A DNA stretch of 64,000 nt. Origin: Aestuariivita sp. Its GTDB lineage: Bacteria > Pseudomonadota > Alphaproteobacteria > Rhodobacterales > Rhodobacteraceae. The stretch covers positions 62,001 to 126,000 of the forward strand of contig NZ_JAAWWD010000001.1 of the NCBI RefSeq assembly GCF_021404545.1, given 5' to 3'. The notes under the pieces were generated by a model, which saw only the letters and a program-made list of their open reading frames with translations, was not told where the DNA came from and did no database searches. This document shows, one piece after another, positions 19,545 to 27,516 of this stretch. Each line of letters starts with the position of its first letter. The first letter of the stretch is position 1. Position numbers and translations under genes: made by a program.

Positions 19545-20375
19545 CTACGGATCATCGAACGGTCGAACATGGCTCAGCGAGGGCACTTTGCGCCGCGCCT
19601 CGTCTACTGAGCTATCATCAAGTTCAAAAAAGTGAATACCGCACGTCGTCCCACCGTCAGCCAACACCTCGCCCCAGGGGGAAACCGCAAGGGAGTGGCC
19701 ATAGGTGCGCCGCGCGCGCCCCCGTGTGACCGCGTGATCGCCCGTCTGGGCGGGTGCCAGCACGTAACAGCCAGTCTCGATGGCGCGCGCGCGCAGCAAA
19801 GCGTGCCAATGCGCAGCACCGGTGACAGGAGAGAATGCCGACGGCACGGTCAGAATGCGCGCCCCCGCCCGCGCCAGCGTCTGGTAGAGATGCGGAAACC
19901 GGACATCGTAGCAAATGGTCATGCCAATGGCGCCAAACGGGGTCTGCGCCAGCACTGCGCGATCCCCGGGTCGGTAACCTGCCGATTCGCGATAGGTCTC
20001 GGCCTCGCTCACCTGTACGTCGAACATGTGGATCTTGTCATACCAGGCGGCAATGGCGCCATTGGGGTCGATCAGAAAGGACCGGTTTGCAAACCGTCCA
20101 TCCGCGTCGCCTGTTTTGAGCGCCAGAGATCCGATTAGCAACCAAATGCCCAAATCCGCCGCCTGCGCCCGAAGTGCGGCAAGTGTCGGATCCTCCTCCT
20201 GTATCCGCAGGACCTGGGCCTGCTGCGTCCGGCTGCCCGAAACGCAATTGGTCACCTCCGGCGTCAGCAAGAATCCGGCGCCCTCACCGGCGGCCTGCGC
20301 GATCAGGGCAGTCGTTTCGGCCAGATTGACCTTCGGGTTGTCGCCGGACGTCAGTTGAATCAGGGCGCCCCGCAT
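19545..20375 (-). CDS. Carbon-nitrogen hydrolase (nitrilase superfamily, Nit-like)
   Basis: Amidase of the nitrilase fold, 276 residues. The catalytic Glu-Lys-Cys triad is in place: LLTPEVTN (Glu), YDKIHMFD (Lys), GMTICYDVRFP (Cys). The LPAS-type and KIHMFDV patterns match Nit1/Nit2 enzymes that repair deaminated glutathione or hydrolyse omega-amides. The neighbour is glutaredoxin, which favours a glutathione-related substrate. The ATG at 20375 overlaps the grxC stop (ATGA); an upstream start at 20435 would extend into grxC. Confidence 0.88.
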   Translation of the reverse strand: MRGALIQLTSGDNPKVNLAETTALIAQAAGEGAGFLLTPEVTNCVSGSRTQQAQVLRIQEEDPTLAALRAQAADLGIWLLIGSLALKTGDADGRFANRSFLIDPNGAIAAWYDKIHMFDVQVSEAETYRESAGYRPGDRAVLAQTPFGAIGMTICYDVRFPHLYQTLARAGARILTVPSAFSPVTGAAHWHALLRARAIETGCYVLAPAQTGDHAVTRGRARRTYGHSLAVSPWGEVLADGGTTCGIHFFELDDSSVDEARRKVPSLSHVRPFDDP

Positions 20376-20632
20376 CACGCGGCCAGCAGGCCATCCAGCT
20401 TGCCTGCCCGTTCCAGCGCATAAAGATCGTCGCACCCGCCCACATGTGTCTCACCGATAAAGATCTGCGGCACGGTACGCCCGCCATTGGCGCGCTGGAT
20501 CATCTCGGCCTTGCGGTCAGGTTCGGCCCAGACGTCGATCTCGGCAAAGCTGACGCCTTTCTTGCCCAAAAGCCGCTTGGCCGCATGACAGAACCCGCAC
20601 AAGGGCGAAGTATAGATTTCAACCGGTTGCAT
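20375..20632 (-). CDS. grxC: Glutaredoxin 3
   Basis: Glutathione-dependent thiol-disulfide oxidoreductase of 85 residues. The start VEIYTSPLCGFCHAAKRLL matches Grx3; the active site is CGFC rather than the more usual CPYC. TVPQIFIG and GGCDDL (glutathione-binding cis-Pro and GG motifs) are present. GTG codons lie 6 and 12 bases upstream; the ATG at 20632 aligns best with the family. It is first in the unit with the Nit-like hydrolase and marR. Confidence 0.94.
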   Translation of the reverse strand: MQPVEIYTSPLCGFCHAAKRLLGKKGVSFAEIDVWAEPDRKAEMIQRANGGRTVPQIFIGETHVGGCDDLYALERAGKLDGLLAA

Positions 20633-20673
20633 ATTCACGAACACCCCTTTGATCCAGTGCCTTTGTCAGGGAT

Positions 20674-21402
20674 TTAGGTGTCCTTTGCAACGCGCGCCAG
20701 TGTTAGGGTGAAAACCGGCCCGCTACCCGCAGCGAGGCAGGCATGCGTGGCTGCCGTCAGCGTCGCACCGGATGTCATCACATCGTCAATCAGCAAGACA
20801 GGCCTGTCCGCGAGCTGTTTCCGCCTTCGCGGATGCACCTTGATCGCGTTTTCTAGAACGTCAAACCGCTCAACCACGGTCTTGTGATCCAGCGGCTGGG
20901 TCTTGCGCCCGCGCAATAGCAGATCGGGGCAAGTCGCATGGCCGGTGCGATCGGCGAGCGCATGGGCCAGCAGCGCGGATTGATTGAATGTCCGGTGAAA
21001 CAGGCGCGTCCAATGCAGCGGAACCGGAGCGATCAGCATATCTTTGTCAAATAGATCGGCGCCCGCGCGTTGCATCCAGGCCGCACTTGCCAGCGCAATC
21101 TCGGCCCGACCGCCGTGTTTCAGCGCCAGAACCATGCGCCTCCCCAAGTCGCGATAAAGCAGCGCCGCACGCCCCGCCGTCCAGGGGCGCGGCGTCTTGA
21201 GACAGTCGTCGCACTGCACCGCAACCCCGTCCGATACCCCCGGAAGGGGCACACCGCAGGCGTCGCAGACCAGCCCGACAATGAACGGTGTCTGGCCCCA
21301 ACACGCGCCACAGAGCGCAAAATCAGATTCTACCATCCCGCCGCAGCCGACACAGCGCGGCGGAAAGACAACACTTATTGCGGTTTGAAACCCCGGTCTC
21401 AT
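20674..21402 (-). CDS. comF: ComF-family phosphoribosyltransferase-like protein
   Basis: Protein of 242 residues. The N-terminal double zinc ribbon has CVGCGG, CGACW, CDACGVPLP and CDDC. The C-terminal type I phosphoribosyltransferase domain carries the PRPP loop VLLIDDVMTSGAT. ComF proteins support DNA uptake in competent bacteria; in alphaproteobacteria the role is unproved. The start at 21402 is 17 bp from the divergent methyltransferase gene, so promoters must overlap the neighbouring coding regions. Confidence 0.9.
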   Translation of the reverse strand: MRPGFQTAISVVFPPRCVGCGGMVESDFALCGACWGQTPFIVGLVCDACGVPLPGVSDGVAVQCDDCLKTPRPWTAGRAALLYRDLGRRMVLALKHGGRAEIALASAAWMQRAGADLFDKDMLIAPVPLHWTRLFHRTFNQSALLAHALADRTGHATCPDLLLRGRKTQPLDHKTVVERFDVLENAIKVHPRRRKQLADRPVLLIDDVMTSGATLTAATHACLAAGSGPVFTLTLARVAKDT

Positions 21403-21419
21403 GATCCTACCTTGCGCCC

Positions 21420-22238
21420 ATGACCGACACGCCACAGCTGATTGATCGCACCGCCCTTGCCCTTCACCGGGGCCGGGCAGATCCCGACGCGCTGTTCCTC
21501 CACCATAGCGCCCGGGACGAGGTACAGGATCGACTCAGCTTCGTTAAAAAGTCGTTTAGCGATGTGGCCATTGTCACAGCTTTCCCGGCGATCTGGGCCG
21601 ATGCGTTCCCAAACGCCACAATCGTGCCGGATGACGATGTCCTGGCGCTCGATCCGGGCGGGTTCGACCTGGTGATCCATGCAATGGCGCTGCATTGGGC
21701 CAATGATCCGGTCGGCCAGTTGATCCAATGCCGCCGCGCGTTGCGCCCCGATGGGCTCAGCCTTACGATTTGTCTGGGCGGGCAGACCCTGTCGGAGTTG
21801 CGTATCACCCTGTCGGAGGCCGAGATCGCAGAGACTGGTGGCCTCTCGCCCAGGATCCTGCCGATGCCGGAAATCCGCGATCTGGGCGCGCTCCTGCAAC
21901 GCGCGGGCTTTGCCCTGCCGGTGGCCGACAGCATGGTCATGACGGCCGAGTATCGTGATCTTCTTCATCTGATGCATGATCTGCGCCGAATGGGAGAGAC
22001 GAACGCCCTGACCGCGCGCCTGCGCAAACCTGTACGGCGCGCTGTCTTTGCCCGGGCGGCGGTCCTTTATACCGATCACTTCGCCACCAAGGCCGGACAC
22101 CTTCCAGCCAGTTTCGAGATGATCTCACTCACCGGGTGGGCGCCGTCGGACACGCAGCCCAAACCGCTGCGTCCGGGATCCGCCCAGGCGCGGCTGGCCG
22201 ATGCGCTGGGCGCCAAGGAAACCAAGCTGCCGGATTGA
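21420..22238 (+). CDS. SAM-dependent methyltransferase-fold protein, NDUFAF5/BioC-like
   Basis: Protein of 272 residues. The opening (TDTPQLIDRTALALHRGRA) and LDPGGFDLVIHAMALHWANDPVGQLIQCRRALRPDG-type core match the alphaproteobacterial relatives of mitochondrial NDUFAF5, a complex I assembly factor reported to hydroxylate an arginine of NDUFS7. Motif I glycines are poor here (AIVTAFPAIW region), so classical methyl transfer is uncertain. It sits between comF and hemH. Family membership is fairly sure; the activity is inferred. Confidence 0.78.
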   Translation: MTDTPQLIDRTALALHRGRADPDALFLHHSARDEVQDRLSFVKKSFSDVAIVTAFPAIWADAFPNATIVPDDDVLALDPGGFDLVIHAMALHWANDPVGQLIQCRRALRPDGLSLTICLGGQTLSELRITLSEAEIAETGGLSPRILPMPEIRDLGALLQRAGFALPVADSMVMTAEYRDLLHLMHDLRRMGETNALTARLRKPVRRAVFARAAVLYTDHFATKAGHLPASFEMISLTGWAPSDTQPKPLRPGSAQARLADALGAKETKLPD

Positions 22239-22289
22239 CCATTGGGCAAAAGCGTTTATCTGGACGGTCATGCAACCCAACCGGACGCC

Positions 22290-23354
22290 ATGATGCTCGA
22301 TACCACAAAGAAAGCCGTTTGCCCTGCCCATGCCCCGGCGGACCACCCCGCCCTGCCGGGCGAAAAGGTTGGTATCCTGCTGGCCAATCTCGGCACGCCT
22401 GACAATTACGACTATTGGTCGATGAGGCGCTATCTGAACGAGTTCCTGTCCGACAAGCGCGTGATCGACTATTCCGCCTGGGTCTGGCAGCCACTGTTGC
22501 AGCTTGTGATCCTGACCAAGCGGCCGTTCAGCTCGGGCGCGGCCTATAAATCCATCTGGAATCATGAGGCGAGCGAGAGCCCGCTTATGACGATCACCAA
22601 ACAGCAAACGGCCAAGATCAAGACCGCAATGCATGGGCGGTACGGCGATGACGTGTTGGTCGATTTCTGCATGCGCTATGGCAATCCATCAACCAAGTCC
22701 AAAGTGCGCGAGATGGTCGAGGCGGGCTGCACCAAGATCTTGTTCTTTCCGCTCTATCCGCATTATGCCGGGGCCACTTCGGCCACCGCGAATGACCAGT
22801 TCTTCCGCGCGTTGATGGAGGAGAAGTGGCAGCCCACGACCCGCACGGTGGAACCCTACTTTGCTCATCCTCAGTATATCGACGCGCTGGCTCAATCCAT
22901 TGAACGGGCCTATGCCACGATGGAAACCCGGCCCGATATTCTGGTCTGCTCATACCACGGGGTGCCCAAACGGTACCTGATGGAGGGCGATCCCTATCAT
23001 TGCCAGTGCCAGAAAACCACGCGCCTGCTCAAAGAACGTCTGGGCTGGGACGATACCGAGATCACCACAACGTTCCAGTCGCGGTTTGGACCCGAAGAAT
23101 GGCTCAAACCCTATACCGTCGAAGAGGTCGCGCGACTGGCTGAAACCGGCAGAAAGAACATCGCGGTCTGCGCGCCGGCGTTTTCCGCCGACTGCATCGA
23201 AACGCTCGAAGAGATCAACGAAGAGATCAAGGAAAGCTTTGAGGAAGCAGGCGGCGAGGCGTTCACCTATATCCCCTGCCTGAACGATGACGACGCCCAT
23301 ATCGAAGCTCTGGCCCAGGTGATCGACGAAAATGTCAAGGGGTGGCTGGGCTAG
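22290..23354 (+). CDS. hemH: Ferrochelatase
   Basis: Inserts iron into protoporphyrin IX, the last step of haem synthesis. The gene encodes 354 residues from the ATG at 22290. Visible: GILLANLGTPDN, FLSDKRVIDY, the catalytic-His segment VCSYHGVPKRYL, SRFGPEEWLKP and CPAFSADCIETLEEI. A TTG start at 22242 is also open (370 residues), and neither has a strong ribosome-binding site; the ATG gives the commoner length. hemJ (protoporphyrinogen oxidase, the previous step) is elsewhere in the window. Confidence 0.95.
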   Translation: MMLDTTKKAVCPAHAPADHPALPGEKVGILLANLGTPDNYDYWSMRRYLNEFLSDKRVIDYSAWVWQPLLQLVILTKRPFSSGAAYKSIWNHEASESPLMTITKQQTAKIKTAMHGRYGDDVLVDFCMRYGNPSTKSKVREMVEAGCTKILFFPLYPHYAGATSATANDQFFRALMEEKWQPTTRTVEPYFAHPQYIDALAQSIERAYATMETRPDILVCSYHGVPKRYLMEGDPYHCQCQKTTRLLKERLGWDDTEITTTFQSRFGPEEWLKPYTVEEVARLAETGRKNIAVCAPAFSADCIETLEEINEEIKESFEEAGGEAFTYIPCLNDDDAHIEALAQVIDENVKGWLG

Positions 23355-23539
23355 GAGGCGGCAGACCCGCCTCGTCCCCGCGATCGCATTACTCCGTGAC
23401 GTGGCGCCTATGCGCCGAAACGACGGTCCGCGTTCAGGCAGATATCGCACCGTTTCAAAAACGGTTCGGCCAAATCCGACCGACAGATCGGGTGTCCAAC
23501 GTCACAGCCCCGACCTTAAAGTCCTTTATCAAAAAGAAA

Positions 23540-23565
23540 AAGGCGGTGGAACGCGCCACCGCCTT
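23540..23565 (-). terminator. Intrinsic terminator of the 60-residue membrane protein gene
   Basis: Leftward: AAGGCGGTGG, a 6-nt loop, CCACCGCCTT, followed by TTTTTCTTTTT. A 10-bp GC-rich stem plus T-rich tail makes it one of the strongest terminators in the window. It lies 28 bp beyond the stop of the gene at 23593-23775. It also faces hemH from the right. Confidence 0.85.
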
Positions 23566-23592
23566 GATCAAACTTAAGTGCCAAGCGACTGA

Positions 23593-23775
23593 TTAGTCGG
23601 CTGCAACAGCGGCTGCGATCAGCAGAACGATGATCAGCGGCAGCAGGATGCCCTGCGAAGAACCGGTTGCTTCTTCAACAATGATCGGTGCTTCGATCAG
23701 CGGCTCTTGAATGTTGCCGGCATATGCGGTCGAAGCAGCAGCAGTCAGTGCAGCGGCGAGAACGAGTTTCTTCAT
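23593..23775 (-). CDS. Small secreted/membrane protein, 60 residues
   Basis: The signal-like N terminus MKKLVLAAALTAAASTAYAG is followed by a short Glu/Pro/Ile segment (EPLIEAPIIVEEATGSS) and a C-terminal hydrophobic segment (GILLPLIIVLLIAAAVAAD). The start is chosen by a strong GGAGGTTAAC Shine-Dalgarno; the longer frame to 23856 lacks one. A strong terminator follows and a hairpin lies in the leader, so it is an independent, probably highly expressed unit. Such proteins next to hemH are sometimes mislabelled ferrochelatase; nothing here suggests enzyme activity. Confidence 0.8.
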   Translation of the reverse strand: MKKLVLAAALTAAASTAYAGNIQEPLIEAPIIVEEATGSSQGILLPLIIVLLIAAAVAAD

Positions 23776-23791
23776 GTTAACCTCCAGAATT

Positions 23792-23819
23792 TGTGCGGAC
23801 CGATAGCCCGATCCGCACA
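23792..23819 (-). promoter_or_regulatory. 5'-leader hairpin before the 60-residue gene
   Basis: Perfect 8-bp inverted repeat TGTGCGGA / TCCGCACA around a 12-nt loop, just upstream of the Shine-Dalgarno. No T-run follows on the gene's strand. It may stabilise the message or be a protein-binding operator. Confidence 0.5.
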
Positions 23820-23843
23820 CCCAAGACTTACCTCGTGAGGGTT

Positions 23844-23872
23844 TTGTAATCAGCAATCCCCGGCGATTGCAA
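23844..23872 (-). promoter_or_regulatory. Tentative promoter of the 60-residue gene
   Basis: Leftward TTGCAA (23867-23872), 17-bp spacer, TTACAA (23844-23849). Spacing is ideal but the -10 is weak. It would place the hairpin at 23792-23819 inside the leader. Confidence 0.35.
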
Positions 23873-24374
23873 TTGCTTGTTGGCGAATCCCCACTTACCT
23901 GCGAGCAAATGTCGTCAAATAAGCAACACTTGTGCCTCTATCCGCACCAAGGTCTATAAATATGGCCGAAAGGACTGCAAGGCCGCGTCAACCTGGCCTT
24001 GTAAGGCAAGTATTTATCGCAATTCCGAGCTCCGAAAGTGGCGCAGGGCACCATCGGGCAGGCGGTTTTCGCCCGGCCATCCAGGGGATGCAAACGCGCG
24101 GCCGCTGCACCGTCCTGTCGCCTGACAATCCGGATCCAATGCGCGGAAACCGGGTCGAGTGGGACCTCTGGCGGTTCGGTCCTTGAATGCTCAATACATA
24201 CAGGTTGCACCCTGATCTGGCAAATTGAACGCCATTGGGCCCAGGGATATGGCCAGAAAGCCGCAGTTGCGGGTGAAACGCTCCTCTTGCGCCGCATTGA
24301 CGGAATTGTGGGTTGGACTGACAACCGCTGACAGGGTATCAGCAGGGTCTGATAACGGTCAGAGGGTCGACATT
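23873..24374. other. Gene-poor stretch of about 500 bp
   Basis: Lies between the divergent small-protein gene and the CAP-domain lipoprotein gene. Frames at 23877-24186 (+) and 23938-24792 (-) show no motif or Shine-Dalgarno and overlap each other. The composition is more mixed than in the genes. The promoter of the CAP gene must be here, but I cannot name it. No RNA gene is recognisable. Confidence 0.45.
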
Positions 24375-24914
24375 GTGCGTCTGATATCCATTTTGATGGT
24401 GCTTTTGGTGGGGCTTGCCGCCTGCGCACCGCCTCCGCCCACATCACAGCAATTGGGCGCAGACGGAAAACCGTTGCCGCAGGTGTATCGCATCCGGCAG
24501 GGTGACGCAGCCAAGCTGCAATTTCGCATGCTGGATTCCGTGAATGCGCTGCGTCAGGCCTCTGGCGCGACGCCGGTTGTGTTGGACGCCAAACTGAACG
24601 CCGCAGCGGCAACCCACTCCCGCGACATGGCGGTCCAGAACCGGCCCTGGCATTTTGGCTCGGACGGCAGTTCACCGCTCGATCGGGTTGTGCGCGTTGG
24701 GTATACCGGCACGATGTTGGGCGAGGTGATCTCGGAAACCTACGAGACCGAACTTGAGACCTTGGCGGCCTGGATGGACGATCCCGGGACACGCACCGTG
24801 ATCATGGACGCCCAGGCGCGCGACATGGGCTTTGCCTGGTTTCAGGAGGACAACGGCAAGATCTGGTGGACCCTGGTCATGGGCTCGGGAGAGCGGTCGC
24901 TGGTTGGCCTCTAG
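24375..24914 (+). CDS. CAP-domain (SCP/PR-1 family) lipoprotein
   Basis: Protein of 179 residues from the GTG at 24375, which has AGAGGG upstream. The lipoprotein signal (residues 1-16) ends in lipobox LAAC. The CAP domain has LDSVNALRQASGATPVVLD, the AATHSRDMA helix with its His, and WWTLVMG near the end. Bacterial CAP lipoproteins are envelope proteins of mostly unknown role. The open frame extends back to 24225, but that would mask the signal. It shares the palindromic stop CTAG with the convergent L,D-transpeptidase gene. Confidence 0.85.
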   Translation: MRLISILMVLLVGLAACAPPPPTSQQLGADGKPLPQVYRIRQGDAAKLQFRMLDSVNALRQASGATPVVLDAKLNAAAATHSRDMAVQNRPWHFGSDGSSPLDRVVRVGYTGTMLGEVISETYETELETLAAWMDDPGTRTVIMDAQARDMGFAWFQEDNGKIWWTLVMGSGERSLVGL

Positions 24915-25414
24915 GCGCGGATCGAGATTACGGTCCCGTTTCTGACCATCGCATAGATGTCTTCGATCTCGCGATTGGTCACCGCGATGCAGCCCCAGGT
25001 CCAATCCGGCCCCTTAGCCTTGAATGCGTTGGGTTGCCCGTGAATGAAGATGTCGCCACCGGGGGGTTTGCCCAGTGCTGCGGCCTCGGCGATATCCTCG
25101 GCATTGGGGTATGACACGCCCAGAGACAGGTGAAACCGGCTGTTGGGATTGCGTCGGTCGATAATGTAGGTGCCTTCGGGCGTCTTGCCGTCACCTTCGA
25201 CCTTTTTGTCGCCAACCGGGGCAAAACCCAGATCAAAACTATACTCTTTCAGGGTCCTTTGACCGTGCAGCAGGTACATCTTGCGCGCGCCCTTGTTGGC
25301 CACGATCGAGGTAACGTCCGGTCCGCGATAAGTGCGAAATTTGCTCTGAGAACATCCTGTGACGGACACGGCTGCGGCCGATGCCAGCAAGACCCCGAAT
25401 GTGCGACGCTTCAT
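24911..25414 (-). CDS. L,D-transpeptidase (YkuD domain) lipoprotein
   Basis: Protein of 167 residues. The lipoprotein signal is MKRRTFGVLLASAAAVSVTG followed by Cys21. The YkuD domain has DFIHGQPN-like IFIHGQPN (His) and WTWGCIAVTNREIEDIY, with the catalytic Cys in WGCI; the usual Ser two positions before Gly is replaced by Thr. It would form 3-3 peptidoglycan cross-links or attach proteins to the wall, possibly only as a shorter variant. It is convergent with the CAP lipoprotein. Confidence 0.88.
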   Translation of the reverse strand: MKRRTFGVLLASAAAVSVTGCSQSKFRTYRGPDVTSIVANKGARKMYLLHGQRTLKEYSFDLGFAPVGDKKVEGDGKTPEGTYIIDRRNPNSRFHLSLGVSYPNAEDIAEAAALGKPPGGDIFIHGQPNAFKAKGPDWTWGCIAVTNREIEDIYAMVRNGTVISIRA

Positions 25415-25472
25415 GAAACTGCCTCGGTTTCCATTTTCTTAACTAATACCGTGGACTGTCCCGCCCGCAAAA

Positions 25473-26258
25473 TCACTTTTTGTCATTTTCTTCGATGCGC
25501 AGGTTGCGCTCAATCGCCTCAAGCCGCGCCAGAACCTCGTCACGGTAACTGTCGGTGGCGGCATTGCTTTCCTGCGCATGCGCGTCTTGCATAGAGTTCA
25601 CGATCAGACCGACCAACAGGTTCACCACCGCAAAGGTGGTCACCATGATAAACGGCACAAAGAACACCCAGGCGTACGGATAAATCTCCATCACGGGGCG
25701 CACGATCCCCATTGACCAGGATTCCAGCGTCATGATCTGAAACAGCGAATAGGCGCTGAGCCCAAGTGAGCCGAACCAATCCGGGAACGACGCCGCAAAC
25801 AGCTTGGTCGCCATCACCGAACCGATGTAAAAGATGATCGCCATCAGCAAGAACACAGACCCCATGCCAGGCAGGGCGGTCACGAATCCCTCGACCACGC
25901 GGCGCAGGCTGGGCGCCACGGAAATCACCCGCAACACCCGCAGGATCCGCAAAGCACGCAACACCGAAAGACCCTGAGCCGTCGGCACCAATGCGATCCC
26001 CACAATCACGAAATCAAACAGGTTCCACCCGCTGCGAAAGAACCGCCCGCCATAAGCGATCAGTTTCAGCGCAATCTCGATCACGAAAATCGACAGACAC
26101 AACCGGTCGATCATCAAGATCGCAGGCCCCCAAAGCTCCATCAGCGTCGACGATGTCTCCATCCCCAGGGTGATGGCGTTGATAATGATCACGCCGACAA
26201 TCGCGCTCGACACACGCGGTTGCTCCAGAAACTGGGCCAGTTTTTCGCGAAAACTCAT
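25473..26258 (-). CDS. Voltage-gated sodium channel, NavAb/NaChBac type
   Basis: Single-repeat six-helix channel subunit of 261 residues that would assemble as a tetramer in the inner membrane. S1 lies near residues 17-34, and S4 at about 98-120 carries four arginines every third position (R101, R104, R107, R110). The selectivity filter TLESWSM at 177-183 matches the NavAb filter as I remember it. S6 is near 198-223, and a short C-terminal coiled coil (about 240-256) is typical of BacNav tetramers. The start at 26258 follows an AAGGAG site. It lies 13 bp downstream of an RNA methyltransferase gene on the same strand. Confidence 0.93.
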   Translation of the reverse strand: MSFREKLAQFLEQPRVSSAIVGVIIINAITLGMETSSTLMELWGPAILMIDRLCLSIFVIEIALKLIAYGGRFFRSGWNLFDFVIVGIALVPTAQGLSVLRALRILRVLRVISVAPSLRRVVEGFVTALPGMGSVFLLMAIIFYIGSVMATKLFAASFPDWFGSLGLSAYSLFQIMTLESWSMGIVRPVMEIYPYAWVFFVPFIMVTTFAVVNLLVGLIVNSMQDAHAQESNAATDSYRDEVLARLEAIERNLRIEENDKK

Positions 26259-26271
26259 GCTTGGATGCTCC

Positions 26272-27504
26272 TTACTGGCCCGCCATATGGGTGAGCGAGA
26301 AGCTGGCGGCAAGTTCCACATGCGCTGACCAGCGGAATTGATCCACCACCTGCACCCAATTGAGCACATAACCCGATTGAATGAATATTTTCGCATCACG
26401 GGCGAAAGTGACAGGATTGCAGGACACATAGGCGATACGTGGGAGTTTCGCTGCGGCAATCTCGGTGGCCTGAGCCTCGGCCCCGGCACGCGGAGGGTCA
26501 ATAACAGCTGCGTCAAAACCAGAGAAATCTTCGGCGATCACGGGATTTCGGAACAGATCGCGTGCTTCAGTCGTGACCCGTCTAAGGCCATGGGCATGCC
26601 GCCAGCCGTAATCGAGCGCCTCGGTCATCGCGCGCGATCCCTCGACCGCATGCACTTCGGCCCCGGCCGCGAGGGGCAAGGCGAACGTCCCGCACCCTGC
26701 GAACAGGTCGATGATCCGCCTGGCCCCTTCAGTAGCCTCTTTGACGGCCGCCAGGAGCGCGGCCTCCCCATCCGGCGTGGCCTGAAGAAAGGCGCCCGGT
26801 GGCGGCGTGACCACAGTCGCGCCAAAGCGCTGAACCGGCGCATGGCGGGTGACGATCACCTCGTCCTCCCACGTCAGGCGCGCCAGATCATGGGATTCGG
26901 CAATCGCGGCAAGGGCGATCTGCAACGGCCCATCCAACGGTTTGCCCCCCTGGACCGACAGATCGATCCCGACTTCGGACGTCGTTGCTGTCACCGCCAA
27001 GGCGCCTTTCCGGCTCGCACCCACCTCTGCCAAAGCAGCGATCGCAGCGCGCGCGGCCAGAAGGTTTTCCGACAACAATATACATCCCGGGATTTCGGTG
27101 ATCGTGTCCGAGGCACGAGCATAAAATCCCACCAACACACCCTTTTTGGTCCGCCGCGCAGCCAATGTGGCACGGCGCCTTGACCGTGACGGAGAGGTAT
27201 GGATCGCACGAAATGTCGGCGTGATGCCTTGCGCGGCCAGGGCCTGACGGACGACATCGACCTTCCAACCGGCCACAAACGCATCGGATGCGTGCTGCAA
27301 CGCACAGCCTCCGCAGGACTTGTAATGCGGGCAAGGGGGTTTGATGCGTGTCTCGGCCGGTGTCTCGATCTTCAGATCGCAGAGCTGGCGACCCTCCAGC
27401 CGTCCCGATACGACCTCACCCGGCAGGGTACGCGCAGCAAAGATCGGACCATCGGCAATGCCATCGCCCTGATGCCCCAGACGGGTAATGGTGATCGTCG
27501 TCAT
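26272..27504 (-). CDS. 23S rRNA/tRNA uracil-5 methyltransferase (RlmD/TrmA family)
   Basis: SAM-dependent m5U methyltransferase of 410 residues. An N-terminal TRAM-like region is followed by a cysteine cluster for a [4Fe-4S] centre (CPHYKSCGGCALQHA). The SAM site IDLFAGCGTFALPLA, the VIDPPRAGAEAQ motif and the catalytic-nucleophile segment YVSCNPVTFARD are complete. The family uses the same chemistry on rRNA (RlmC/RlmD) or tRNA (TrmA); the FeS motif favours RlmD-like, but the target base cannot be told from sequence alone. Confidence 0.88.
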   Translation of the reverse strand: MTTITITRLGHQGDGIADGPIFAARTLPGEVVSGRLEGRQLCDLKIETPAETRIKPPCPHYKSCGGCALQHASDAFVAGWKVDVVRQALAAQGITPTFRAIHTSPSRSRRRATLAARRTKKGVLVGFYARASDTITEIPGCILLSENLLAARAAIAALAEVGASRKGALAVTATTSEVGIDLSVQGGKPLDGPLQIALAAIAESHDLARLTWEDEVIVTRHAPVQRFGATVVTPPPGAFLQATPDGEAALLAAVKEATEGARRIIDLFAGCGTFALPLAAGAEVHAVEGSRAMTEALDYGWRHAHGLRRVTTEARDLFRNPVIAEDFSGFDAAVIDPPRAGAEAQATEIAAAKLPRIAYVSCNPVTFARDAKIFIQSGYVLNWVQVVDQFRWSAHVELAASFSLTHMAGQ

Positions 27505-27516
27505 GGTCGGCTGACC

